Origin: Lentisphaeria bacterium
Lineage (GTDB): Bacteria; Verrucomicrobiota; Lentisphaeria; Victivallales; Victivallaceae
Length of the DNA stretch: 10,227 nucleotides
Direction of reading: 5' to 3'
NCBI GenBank assembly: GCA_900768515.1
Contig: CAAGDG010000200.1
Location: forward strand, 1-10,227
A model generated the notes under the pieces. It ran no database searches and was not told the origin of the DNA. It saw only the letters and a program-made list of their open reading frames with translations. Every line of letters starts with the position of its first letter. Position 1 is the first letter of the stretch. Positions 1-6,214 of this stretch are shown here, in pieces. A program made the translations under genes and the position numbers.

Positions 1-155
1 AGCCGGGGGACGATCCAGTCGCCGGAGGCGATCATCTCGCGCGAAATTTCAGAGTAGCGGAACTCATCCGGGGCGAACAGCGGCCGCTGCCAGATGCTGC
101 CGAGGTAAATGGCTGCCAGCAGCAAGATCACCGCATATTTTCCGTAACGTCTCAT
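1..155 (-). CDS. ArnT/PMT-like integral membrane glycosyltransferase, N-terminal fragment
   Basis: The first 51 codons of a gene that runs off the left edge. After a basic start (MRRYGKY) comes a hydrophobic segment (about residues 8-21), then RPLFAPDEFRYSEISREM followed by a GDWIVPRL stretch. This is the N-terminal signature of the ArnT/PMT (GT39/GT83-like) family: first transmembrane helix, then a periplasmic loop with an acidic Asp-Glu pair (here D30-E31) and the Arg-Tyr-x-Glu-Ile-x-Arg-Glu-Met run. Known members move a sugar from a polyprenyl-phosphate donor to lipid A, protein or another acceptor on the outer face of the inner membrane; the substrate cannot be told from this fragment. 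The ATG at 153-155 was chosen because it begins the charged-then-hydrophobic head. A GGAAGG lies only one base upstream, and a stronger GGAGGA sits about 20 bases upstream, so the start is moderately uncertain. It follows the hydrolase gene on the same strand but is separated from it by a terminator. Confidence 0.8.
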   Translation of the reverse strand, partial: MRRYGKYAVILLLAAIYLGSIWQRPLFAPDEFRYSEISREMIASGDWIVPR

Positions 156-436
156 ACCTTCCGAAAGAATCCGTTCCTCCGCTCCCCGCCGCCGGACGAC
201 CGCAAAAAAACACCGGGACGCGGAACGACAAACCCTTCCGGTCCGGCAGCCCGGGAAACAAAAAAGCACTCGGATTAATATGACCTTATCCTGCGAAAAT
301 GCAATCCGGAAGCGGAAAAAATCATGAACTTTCCCTCAACTCCAGCAGGAACTTTCCAGACCGGAGGCGGAGAAAAAAGCCCCGGAAGCGGATGACTCCG
401 ACCTCCGGGGCGGGAAGAAAACATTTTCGCGGAATG
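156..436. other. Non-coding spacer between the hydrolase gene and the glycosyltransferase gene
   Basis: No credible gene is seen. It holds the terminator at 373-411 and presumably a promoter for the glycosyltransferase. The only minus-strand candidate I can find is weak: TTGCAT (299-304) and TATTAA (275-280) with an 18-base spacer. A 9-base direct repeat, GAACTTTCC, occurs at 326-334 and 349-357 with no assigned role. The 65-codon frame here lacks protein-like features. Confidence 0.5.
373..411 (-). terminator. Rho-independent terminator of the hydrolase gene
   Basis: Read on the minus strand, GCCCCGGA (404-411) and TCCGGGGC (379-386) form a perfect 8-bp GC-rich stem. Inside it, CGGA and TCCG can extend the pairing around a GTCA loop. 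The stem is followed directly by six T (373-378). It lies about 26 bases past the stop codon of the large hydrolase gene, exactly where its terminator is expected. It separates that transcript from the glycosyltransferase gene. Confidence 0.88.
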
Positions 437-3400
437 TCACCAGTGGAAATACCGATAGGGTTCATCATTCACTTCTGGATTGTCCGAGTAGAGATTGTAG
501 CCGGACTGCTCCTGCAGCCGGATGGAGGGCGTGTGGAAAATCCCGCCGCTCCCGCGCAGATCGCGGCAGAGGACGACCAGGCAGTTGCCCTGTTTCCTGA
601 GCTTCGAAACATCGACCCGGTAACTGCGGGGTTCGTTCCAGTAGTTGTCCGGATGGGTCTTGTCGGTCACTTCGCCGAGGAATTCTCCATTCAGCCAGAC
701 CCAGGAGAAGTCATCTATCGCGCCCAGTTCCAGCGTGACTTCGCCGGATTCGGGAAGCTGCGGCAGATCGAACCGGGTCCGGTACCAGAAGTCGCCGTCG
801 TATCCCTCGAGCCCGTTGGCTTCGGTATCGAATTTTCCCGGCACCTGTACCGGTTTCCACCCGGTGGAACGGTCCGTCGGGAGGAAGAATTTCCGATCGC
901 GACCGACCTGTTCCCGATCGGCCTTGCCCTCCCATTCGGTGATCAGCATGCGGCGCGGATGCGCGAACGCATTCAGCAGCCCGCTCTCGGATCCGCCGCC
1001 GAGATTGTGGATCAGCCGCGACACCAGCGCATGGCAGCGCCGCCGGGTGATGCGCAGCTGGTATTCATCCGCCTCGAACATCCAGGGGGCCAGCTGGCAG
1101 CAGACCACATTGCCCCTGCCGTGCGAAATCCGGCGCAGCGACATGCTCTTGCCGTCGTTGAAGAAGGGACCGCTCAGCGGCTTGCGGTAGAAAAGCTCGG
1201 CATTGGAGATGCCGCGGAAGAGCGGCTCTTCATCCAGTCCGCGGGAGGGATAGGAGAATCCCGGTTTCCAGTCGGCGACCTTGACTTCGCCGGGCAGGAG
1301 TTTTTCCAGTTCCTCCCTGCCGAGGCCGAGGGCCAGAATGTTCAGCCCGTTTTCAATCTCGTCGCGCCGGGGGCCGGAGCCGGCTCCGGGACCGAGAATC
1401 AGCAGATCCCCTTCCCCGAGCTTTTCCGCGGGAAGCTGCTTCGAATAACGGATCTTCAGCAGATCGAGCAACGCGGCACCCCGCTCGTCGCCGAGGTAGA
1501 AAGTGCGGCGAGTCGGCCGGGGTTCCGCGCGGTCGAGATGTTCCAGTGCGGCGCGGAAGAGTTCAAGCGCCTCCGGAGACTCCTCGCTGCGGCCGGAGAC
1601 GTCCAGCTGGCAGAAGAGCACGATCGCCTTCCCCTCGCGGAACTCCAGCAGCGGGGAGTAGCTGAGATTGAATCCGCCGTGGAGCAGCGGCATCCAGTCG
1701 CCCACGCAGGGTTTCTCCGGAATGACGCCGGTGACGGTGCCGCGGTTTCCGGCGCGGATGTTGCCCTGGATCGGCAGTTCGCACCACTCCGAACGCGCCT
1801 GGAAGGGGGGCACGTTGGTCGAACTGCCGCGCCAGTTGTCCAGGGGTTCGCCGCGAAACTCCGGATCCAGTGCGAAGAGCCGGCGCAACCCGTATTCCGT
1901 GCTGCGGATGCCGAGCCGGTTCCAGAGCACGTTGTGGCTCTGTTCGAGCAGCAGAATCCGGGTTCCGGCGGAAGCGATGCCGCCGAAGTCGCCGGGGAAG
2001 CGGTCGAGACCGTCACGCCCGATCAGCAATATGGCATTGGCGGGCAGCTTCTCTCCGGTCTTGTAGGTCCGGAAGGGGATTCCGAGCCGGCGCAGCAGCG
2101 TTTCGGCGGAGTGTTCGGGGTCGAAGAGCACCACTTCCGAACGGGGACGGAAACTCCGCTCCGGAAGCACCTGCAGTTCGAGCCGGTCGCGGTCGACGCG
2201 GCCATCCGGATATTCGAACTCGGCTTCGACCGCCAGCTCCTTATCCTGGAACCCGTCCGGAATCCGGAATTCCACCGGGATGTCGCTCCGGCCGCCAACG
2301 GCGACTGTGACCGACTGCCGCCGTTCCAGCTTCAGCGCCGGCACCTGCCAGCGCACCCGCACATTGGCTTCGCGGCGGGTATCATTAAGCAGCACCAGAG
2401 ACTTGCGGACGGTTTCCCCGGGACGGAAAACATGACTCTGCTCGGTGAACTCGCCGCTTCTTCCCGCAATCCAGCCGAGCAGCGGCCGGTAACAGTCGCG
2501 GGCGGCGATGCCCTGCGGCGTGAGTCCGCCGAAGTTGAAATCCCGCTGACAGGGGTGGAACCAGTCCGGTGAAACACCGGTCCGCTTGAGGTTGCGGTAA
2601 CGGTCGGGAACAAGCCGCGGCGGCACGGTCCTCCCCGGATTCTGCCAGAACATGTAGTGATCCCACGGCGAGAAACCGGAGAGGCCGTGAGCGCGCATTT
2701 CGCGGAAGGTCTCGCGGATCTGCCCGGCGATGAACCGCTGGACCGCGGGACTGTTGCTGAACCAGCTGTAGTTGCTGAAAGGAACCTTCTTGTTGCCGAA
2801 CGCCTGAACCTGACGTTCCAGAACCCCCCGCTGAATGCCGTCGATCAGAAACGCATCATCTCCGAACTCCGGCGCCAGATATTCGTTGACCCACATCGAC
2901 ATCACGTGACTGCCCGCCCAGATGAATTCGGGACCGCGGAAACTGCTCCAGGTCGGCAGGTGCGGCAGTCCGTACTCCACGAACATCAGCGGTTTGGTAC
3001 CGTGTTTTCCCCAAAGTTCCAGATAGTCGCGCCGCTCCTGGGCCGGCATCCAGTTGAGGTAGCAGTTGATGGTCATGAAATCGCCGAAAAGTCCGGCGGA
3101 GTGGTGGTAGACCTTGCGGGTCGGATCCAGAGTCGCGATGATCTTTTCGGCCTTCTTCACCCTGGGGATCATCTGGGGACTGTAAGACTGAAGCCCCTTG
3201 GTGCTGCTCCGCCCCAGCTTTTCGGGCTGATCCGAACCGAAGAACCAGAGGCTGTTGTGCGTCGAGGCGTAGAAGGCGAGACCCGGCACGTTCTGATAGC
3301 GGCGGATCAGGTACCCGGCCAGCGCAGTGTACTGCCGGACCCCTTCCTCCTTGTCGAGATCGAAATAGATGCACGGATGCGGCAGCGTCACCGAGGTCAG

Positions 3401-5038
3401 GATTCCGTTGCGGGAGTTTTCGATCACGTAGGAATCCAGATAGTTGACGAGACCGGGCTGATAGTTGTAGTTCAGTGGAAAGAAGAAGTTCAATCCGAAC
3501 GCCCGCATCAGTCCGGCGGTCCGCTCGAAATGGACCGGAGTGTTGACGCCCGCCCCTGCCTGGGGCGTCAGCGACGGCGTGGAGCGCAGGTGGATGACCT
3601 TGCCGTTGAGCGTGAGGTTCCGGCCGTCGATTCCGAACTCCCGGAAACCGAACTCCTGCGGGTAGAACTCATCGAGCAGCCGCCCGTCGGGGCCGTACAG
3701 AAAAGCCTTCGCAATATAGAGGTTTTCGGGAGCATCGACATCCCACAATTTCGGATTCTTCCAGTCGGAGGTGTAGCGGAAACGACTTCCGTCGCCGGCG
3801 GAGAACTTCTCCGAACGGAACCGCTTCACCTCTTTCCCTCCGTCATAGATGACGGTCTCGAGACGGCTTCCATCCGGAACCGCATCGGTGAATCCAGCCT
3901 CAAAACCGATCGTCCCCTTCGAAACCGAGGGGATCACCAGCAGATCGGTGATCCGGGGTCCCGCCGGTTCCGCCCGCAGATAGGCGTCACCGTTGATGCC
4001 GCGGAACTTCAGCACCAGTTTGCTGACGTGGACCCGGTCCTTGTCGCTGTAGCGGATGTCCTTCATATTTTCCGCGGCGGCCGAAATCCGGACCGCCAGT
4101 TCCTGCGTCTCCCCGGGGCGGAGGAAACGGGTGACATCAAGTTCCCCGCCGGGGAACACGATCTCGCCGGCCTCCCTGCCGTCGACAAACACCCGGGCAC
4201 GGCTCTGGACGAAGGAGAGTTCCAGAATCAGTTTTCGCCCCTTCCACTCCTTCGGAACGGCGAACGTCCGGCGGTACCAGGCGTATTCGATGTCGGCGGC
4301 CTTGAGTCCGGAGTCACTCCCGTCCGGACGGACGATCCGCTGATCGCTGCCGGGCTGCCCCCAGCCGTCGAATCCCGGCCAAATCCCGGGAACCTTGAAG
4401 TAGTAACCGTACTCCGACGGGGCCGGAACCCTGCCGTCCGGCTCCTTGACCGGTTGAAACTGCCACAAACCGTTGAGACAAAGCCGGTCGCGGGTGGCGG
4501 TACGCAGCCGTTCCGCGTCGGAGACATCCCAGAGTTCCGCCTGCCCGGGAAGCGGGGCGTTGTCCCACTCCTGCTTTTTGATCTCCTCCAGCCGGAGATT
4601 CCGGAAGGCGATCCGGCCGGAACCGAGGTTCCGGCAGACGATTTTCATTTTTTTCCCGCCCCATGGAACCTCGAAGATCCGGCAGCACTGTTCCCCGGGG
4701 TTCCAGAGCGCGGGCCGAAACTCGAGGAAACGACCGGTCTCGCGGCCGGCGTCATTCAGGAAAGAAAAGGAAATCTCCGGACGGGCCTTCCCATCCCGGT
4801 CGGTCGGATCGCAGGTAAACTGCAGCCACTCGCCCTCTTTAATCCCGGCAACTTCGGCGACGGCCTCCCCCCGCCCGGTGAGCGTAAATGAGATCACCTC
4901 CCCGGTGCTCTCCTGCTTTATGGAACTTCCCTCAGCGGCAGCGAATACCGGCGCCTTCCCGTCACCGCACAACAGATTTTCCGCTCCGGTCGCGGCGAAA
5001 GCAAAGCCGAGAAGAAGCGTGAGAAGCAAACGAACCAT
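437..5038 (-). CDS. Large secreted glycoside hydrolase family 2-like protein (1533 aa)
   Basis: Probably an exported or surface enzyme acting on a glycoside. Start: the frame is open 20 codons further up, but the ATG at 5036-5038 has a perfect AAGGAGG five bases upstream and begins a signal peptide (MVRLLLTLLLGFAFAATGA, then EN), so it was chosen. Domains seen (approximate residues): a beta-rich, CBM-like region 20-155; a GH2 sugar-binding jelly roll 185-320 (LCLNGLWQFQP, AWYRRTF, VFVDGREAG); an Ig-like domain 340-460; a TIM-barrel region 465-800 beginning FGFREFGIDGRNLTLNGK; an Ig-like domain 865-960; two similar amidotransferase-like domains 965-1170 and 1177-1347; a second jelly roll 1365-1510 (WKPVQVPGKFD, FWYRTRFDLP, SWVWLNGEFLGEV). 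The probable nucleophile is E688 in KPLMFVEYG. At the usual acid/base position the sequence reads THNSLW, with Ser596 where Glu is expected. It is far longer than typical GH2 enzymes (600-1050 aa). The substrate is unknown. It lies downstream of the pseudopilin gene and is probably co-transcribed with it. Confidence 0.87.
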   Translation of the reverse strand: MVRLLLTLLLGFAFAATGAENLLCGDGKAPVFAAAEGSSIKQESTGEVISFTLTGRGEAVAEVAGIKEGEWLQFTCDPTDRDGKARPEISFSFLNDAGRETGRFLEFRPALWNPGEQCCRIFEVPWGGKKMKIVCRNLGSGRIAFRNLRLEEIKKQEWDNAPLPGQAELWDVSDAERLRTATRDRLCLNGLWQFQPVKEPDGRVPAPSEYGYYFKVPGIWPGFDGWGQPGSDQRIVRPDGSDSGLKAADIEYAWYRRTFAVPKEWKGRKLILELSFVQSRARVFVDGREAGEIVFPGGELDVTRFLRPGETQELAVRISAAAENMKDIRYSDKDRVHVSKLVLKFRGINGDAYLRAEPAGPRITDLLVIPSVSKGTIGFEAGFTDAVPDGSRLETVIYDGGKEVKRFRSEKFSAGDGSRFRYTSDWKNPKLWDVDAPENLYIAKAFLYGPDGRLLDEFYPQEFGFREFGIDGRNLTLNGKVIHLRSTPSLTPQAGAGVNTPVHFERTAGLMRAFGLNFFFPLNYNYQPGLVNYLDSYVIENSRNGILTSVTLPHPCIYFDLDKEEGVRQYTALAGYLIRRYQNVPGLAFYASTHNSLWFFGSDQPEKLGRSSTKGLQSYSPQMIPRVKKAEKIIATLDPTRKVYHHSAGLFGDFMTINCYLNWMPAQERRDYLELWGKHGTKPLMFVEYGLPHLPTWSSFRGPEFIWAGSHVMSMWVNEYLAPEFGDDAFLIDGIQRGVLERQVQAFGNKKVPFSNYSWFSNSPAVQRFIAGQIRETFREMRAHGLSGFSPWDHYMFWQNPGRTVPPRLVPDRYRNLKRTGVSPDWFHPCQRDFNFGGLTPQGIAARDCYRPLLGWIAGRSGEFTEQSHVFRPGETVRKSLVLLNDTRREANVRVRWQVPALKLERRQSVTVAVGGRSDIPVEFRIPDGFQDKELAVEAEFEYPDGRVDRDRLELQVLPERSFRPRSEVVLFDPEHSAETLLRRLGIPFRTYKTGEKLPANAILLIGRDGLDRFPGDFGGIASAGTRILLLEQSHNVLWNRLGIRSTEYGLRRLFALDPEFRGEPLDNWRGSSTNVPPFQARSEWCELPIQGNIRAGNRGTVTGVIPEKPCVGDWMPLLHGGFNLSYSPLLEFREGKAIVLFCQLDVSGRSEESPEALELFRAALEHLDRAEPRPTRRTFYLGDERGAALLDLLKIRYSKQLPAEKLGEGDLLILGPGAGSGPRRDEIENGLNILALGLGREELEKLLPGEVKVADWKPGFSYPSRGLDEEPLFRGISNAELFYRKPLSGPFFNDGKSMSLRRISHGRGNVVCCQLAPWMFEADEYQLRITRRRCHALVSRLIHNLGGGSESGLLNAFAHPRRMLITEWEGKADREQVGRDRKFFLPTDRSTGWKPVQVPGKFDTEANGLEGYDGDFWYRTRFDLPQLPESGEVTLELGAIDDFSWVWLNGEFLGEVTDKTHPDNYWNEPRSYRVDVSKLRKQGNCLVVLCRDLRGSGGIFHTPSIRLQEQSGYNLYSDNPEVNDEPYRYFHW

Positions 5039-5043
5039 CAAAT

Positions 5044-5050
5044 CCTCCTT
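5044..5050 (-). promoter_or_regulatory. Shine-Dalgarno site that fixes the hydrolase start
   Basis: On the minus strand AAGGAGG is a full match to the anti-SD, five bases before the ATG at 5036-5038. It rules out the upstream in-frame ATG at 5098, which has no comparable site and would precede the signal peptide with 20 unrelated residues. Confidence 0.9.
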
Positions 5051-5075
5051 GCAGTTCCCGGCTCTGACACAATGA

Positions 5076-5104
5076 ACCGGATTATTTTCAATCGACAATC
5101 CGGT
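5076..5104 (-). promoter_or_regulatory. Intercistronic stem-loop between the pseudopilin and hydrolase genes
   Basis: Read on the minus strand, ACCGGATT (5097-5104) and AATCCGGT (5076-5083) form a perfect 8-bp stem around a 13-base loop. No T-run follows, so it does not look like an intrinsic terminator. It begins a few bases after the pseudopilin stop and ends 25 bases before the hydrolase Shine-Dalgarno site. A 12-base perfect palindrome, TCCGGTACCGGA (5099-5110), overlaps one arm and could compete with this fold. A role in 3'-end protection or in setting different levels for the two genes is inference. Confidence 0.5.
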
Positions 5105-5110
5105 ACCGGA

Positions 5111-5806
5111 TCAGTAACCAAGTTTTACGCCGCTGGCGTCGTAATAATAGCCGCCCCACTGCCCGGGGGAGGTGTCGTGGAGCCAACCGAAATCGATGGC
5201 GGCGGCGGCTCCATCCCCTTTGAGGGCGTTGAAGCGTTTCGGCTGGTGGGAAGCCCAGAAGTAGGCGCCCCAGGTTCCGATGCTGTTCCAGTTCTGAACC
5301 AGTTTCAGACCGCAGTAATCCCCCGCGGCCATACGGGAGTCGGCAAGGAGCAGAAAATGGGAGGGATTGGTTATTTTTTTGAATGCGATCAATCCCCCGA
5401 CATCCCAGTAATCGCCGCCGCCCTGCATGGCGATGATGGCTGAATTCTGCGTATTGTTGATGCCGTAGACCCGGTAGTTCTCGATCGCCCAGTCCATGCC
5501 GGCATATCCTTTGTCGAGCGAACACGCCAACAGCGGGCGCTGCGTCGACTTCAGATAACCGGTATTGCGCAGCACCACCGCATAACTGGTCTTGTACTTG
5601 TCGCTGTAGGTGGGGATCACATCCTCAAAATCGTTGCGGTACATATTGATTGCAAGGCCGAGCTGTTTGAGTCCGTTCAGACAGGTGGTAGCGCGGGCCT
5701 TGGCGCGGGCCTGATTCAGCGCCGGCAGCAGGATTGCCGCCAGGATTGCGATGATCGCGATGACAACCAGAAGTTCGATCAAGGTAAAGCGGTCTTTTTT
5801 CATCAT
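5111..5806 (-). CDS. Type IV pilin-like (pseudopilin, DUF1559-like) secreted protein
   Basis: A 231-residue protein with the class III signal typical of type IV pilins and type II secretion pseudopilins: a short basic leader (MMKKDR), then FTLIELLVVIAIIAILAAIL as a hydrophobic helix (about 7-29), with Glu at +5 (E11) if cleavage falls before F7. The residue before the cut is Arg, not the canonical Gly. After the helix come NQARAKARATTCLNGLKQLG (with C42), LLACSLDKG (C95), FLLLADS (151-157) and a C-terminal KRFNALKGDGAAAAIDF region, resembling the H-x9-DG region of the DUF1559-like group numerous in Planctomycetota and Lentisphaerota. Members are thought to be exported and assembled or anchored at the surface; their precise role is not established. 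The start is ambiguous: AAAGGG lies 4 bases from the first ATG and 7 from the second (5801-5803), so the second is equally good. It is the first gene of the probable two-gene transcript with the hydrolase. Confidence 0.88.
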   Translation of the reverse strand: MMKKDRFTLIELLVVIAIIAILAAILLPALNQARAKARATTCLNGLKQLGLAINMYRNDFEDVIPTYSDKYKTSYAVVLRNTGYLKSTQRPLLACSLDKGYAGMDWAIENYRVYGINNTQNSAIIAMQGGGDYWDVGGLIAFKKITNPSHFLLLADSRMAAGDYCGLKLVQNWNSIGTWGAYFWASHQPKRFNALKGDGAAAAIDFGWLHDTSPGQWGGYYYDASGVKLGY

Positions 5807-5843
5807 GATTCCCTTTCTCTCGATTGCAACCTGACGTTTCCGC

Positions 5844-5861
5844 CACAGGTTGAATCCTGTG
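5844..5861 (-). promoter_or_regulatory. Hairpin in the pseudopilin mRNA leader
   Basis: CACAGG (5844-5849) and CCTGTG (5856-5861) form a perfect 6-bp stem with a 6-base loop. It lies between the predicted transcription start (about 5888) and the Shine-Dalgarno site (5811-5816), so it would be in the 5' leader. CCACAGG (5843-5849) is also the exact inverse of CCTGTGG at 5910-5916, between the promoter boxes, so this may be a protein-binding half-site instead. Which of the two is unresolved. Confidence 0.4.
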
Positions 5862-5886
5862 TTGTGAATCCACCCTTCAATTCATC

Positions 5887-5903
5887 CGCTATTAATTATA
5901 GCG
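5887..5903. repeat. 17-base inverted repeat covering the pseudopilin -10 box (operator candidate)
   Basis: CGCTAT (5887-5892) and ATAGCG (5898-5903) are perfect inverted arms around a 5-base TAATT spacer. On the minus strand the element contains the TATAAT -10 hexamer and reaches to about the expected transcription start. A protein bound here would block polymerase, so a repressor site is plausible; this is inference. Confidence 0.45.
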
Positions 5904-5923
5904 AATGCCCCTGTGGAAGACAA
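5895..5923 (-). promoter_or_regulatory. Candidate sigma-70 promoter for the pseudopilin-hydrolase transcript
   Basis: On the minus strand, a perfect TATAAT (5895-5900) lies exactly 17 bases downstream of TTGTCT (5918-5923, 4 of 6 matches to TTGACA). Transcription would start near 5888 and give a leader of about 80 bases before the pseudopilin gene. The weak -35 box fits a promoter that needs an activator. Confidence 0.6.
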
Positions 5924-5928
5924 TACAC

Positions 5929-5986
5929 ATTTCATTTCATCAGGATGAAATTTATATCAATGCAAAATAACCGCAAGAAATGAAAT
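5929..5986. repeat. Cluster of four ATTTCAT motifs upstream of the pseudopilin promoter
   Basis: ATTTCAT occurs at 5929-5935 and 5934-5940 (overlapping, offset by five bases), and its inverse ATGAAAT at 5945-5951 and 5980-5986. The middle pair forms a perfect 7-bp inverted repeat around CAGG. The first copy starts only six bases upstream of the -35 box, the position where an AraC-type activator commonly binds next to polymerase. The region is AT-rich, which raises the chance rate of such motifs, so the assignment is tentative. Confidence 0.4.
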
Positions 5987-6026
5987 TAAAATATATTTTT
6001 TTATTTATAACCAATAACTTGAAATA

Positions 6027-6054
6027 TTAAAAAATGAGATATGCCATTTTTTAA
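6027..6054. repeat. Perfect 10-bp inverted repeat between the divergent promoters
   Basis: TTAAAAAATG (6027-6036) and CATTTTTTAA (6045-6054) are exact inverse copies around an 8-base spacer, AGATATGC. The stem is almost all A-T and no gene ends here, so it is more likely a DNA-level element (operator or bend) than a terminator. Confidence 0.5.
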
Positions 6055-6096
6055 AAACACACATTTTATATTTTTCATGGGATTTTTTGTTCCAAA

Positions 6097-6117
6097 TTTC
6101 AACCCCAAAACTTGAAA
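6097..6117. repeat. TTTCAA-N9-TTGAAA inverted repeat overlapping the regulator's -35 box
   Basis: TTTCAA (6097-6102) and TTGAAA (6112-6117) are inverted around a 9-base spacer; the second arm is the predicted -35 hexamer. AACTTGAAA at 6109-6117 is repeated directly at 6016-6024. This arrangement fits autoregulation of the regulator gene, but no binding evidence exists here. Confidence 0.4.
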
Positions 6118-6140
6118 AAGGACCGCCGCGGCGATATGAT
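6112..6140 (+). promoter_or_regulatory. Candidate sigma-70 promoter for the AraC-family regulator
   Basis: TTGAAA (6112-6117, 5 of 6 matches to TTGACA) and TATGAT (6135-6140, 5 of 6 matches to TATAAT) are separated by exactly 17 bases. Transcription would start near 6147, about 68 bases before the regulator's start codon. Confidence 0.6.
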
Positions 6141-6214
6141 AGAAACCGGAAGCTGCAGCGGGTTCCGATCGTCCCGCCGGCCGCATCCGGAAAACATCAG
6201 ACAACGGTGAGAAG

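Larger units (their letters stand above)
5807..6214. other. AT-rich divergent control region
   Basis: A 408-base gap between the pseudopilin and regulator start codons, with no gene seen. The stretch from about 5925 to 6118 is strongly AT-rich with repeated A and T tracts, in sharp contrast with the GC-rich genes on both sides. It holds a candidate promoter in each direction, whose -35 boxes are 188 bases apart, and several perfect inverted repeats, listed separately. Confidence 0.8.

Noticed and set aside
299..2572. 757-codon open frame on the plus strand, opposite the hydrolase gene
   Set aside because: It lies wholly antisense to a gene with a signal peptide, recognisable domains and a perfect ribosome site. 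Its translation is rich in Pro, Arg, Glu and Val with no coherent motif, as expected for the complement of a high-GC coding strand where stops are rare.
2657..4891. 744-codon open frame on the plus strand, opposite the hydrolase gene
   Set aside because: The same reasoning applies: no domain, no signal, no promoter, and it mirrors the codon phase of the minus-strand gene.
5039..5098. Upstream in-frame start (MSIENNPVHC...) for the hydrolase
   Set aside because: The extra 20 codons overlap the intercistronic stem-loop, have no Shine-Dalgarno site and would bury the signal peptide. The ATG at 5036-5038 has AAGGAGG at ideal spacing.
6027..6054. Intrinsic terminator reading of the TTAAAAAATG/CATTTTTTAA repeat
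   Set aside because: Its stem is almost entirely A-T and no gene ends nearby on either strand, so it would not work as a terminator of a known transcript.
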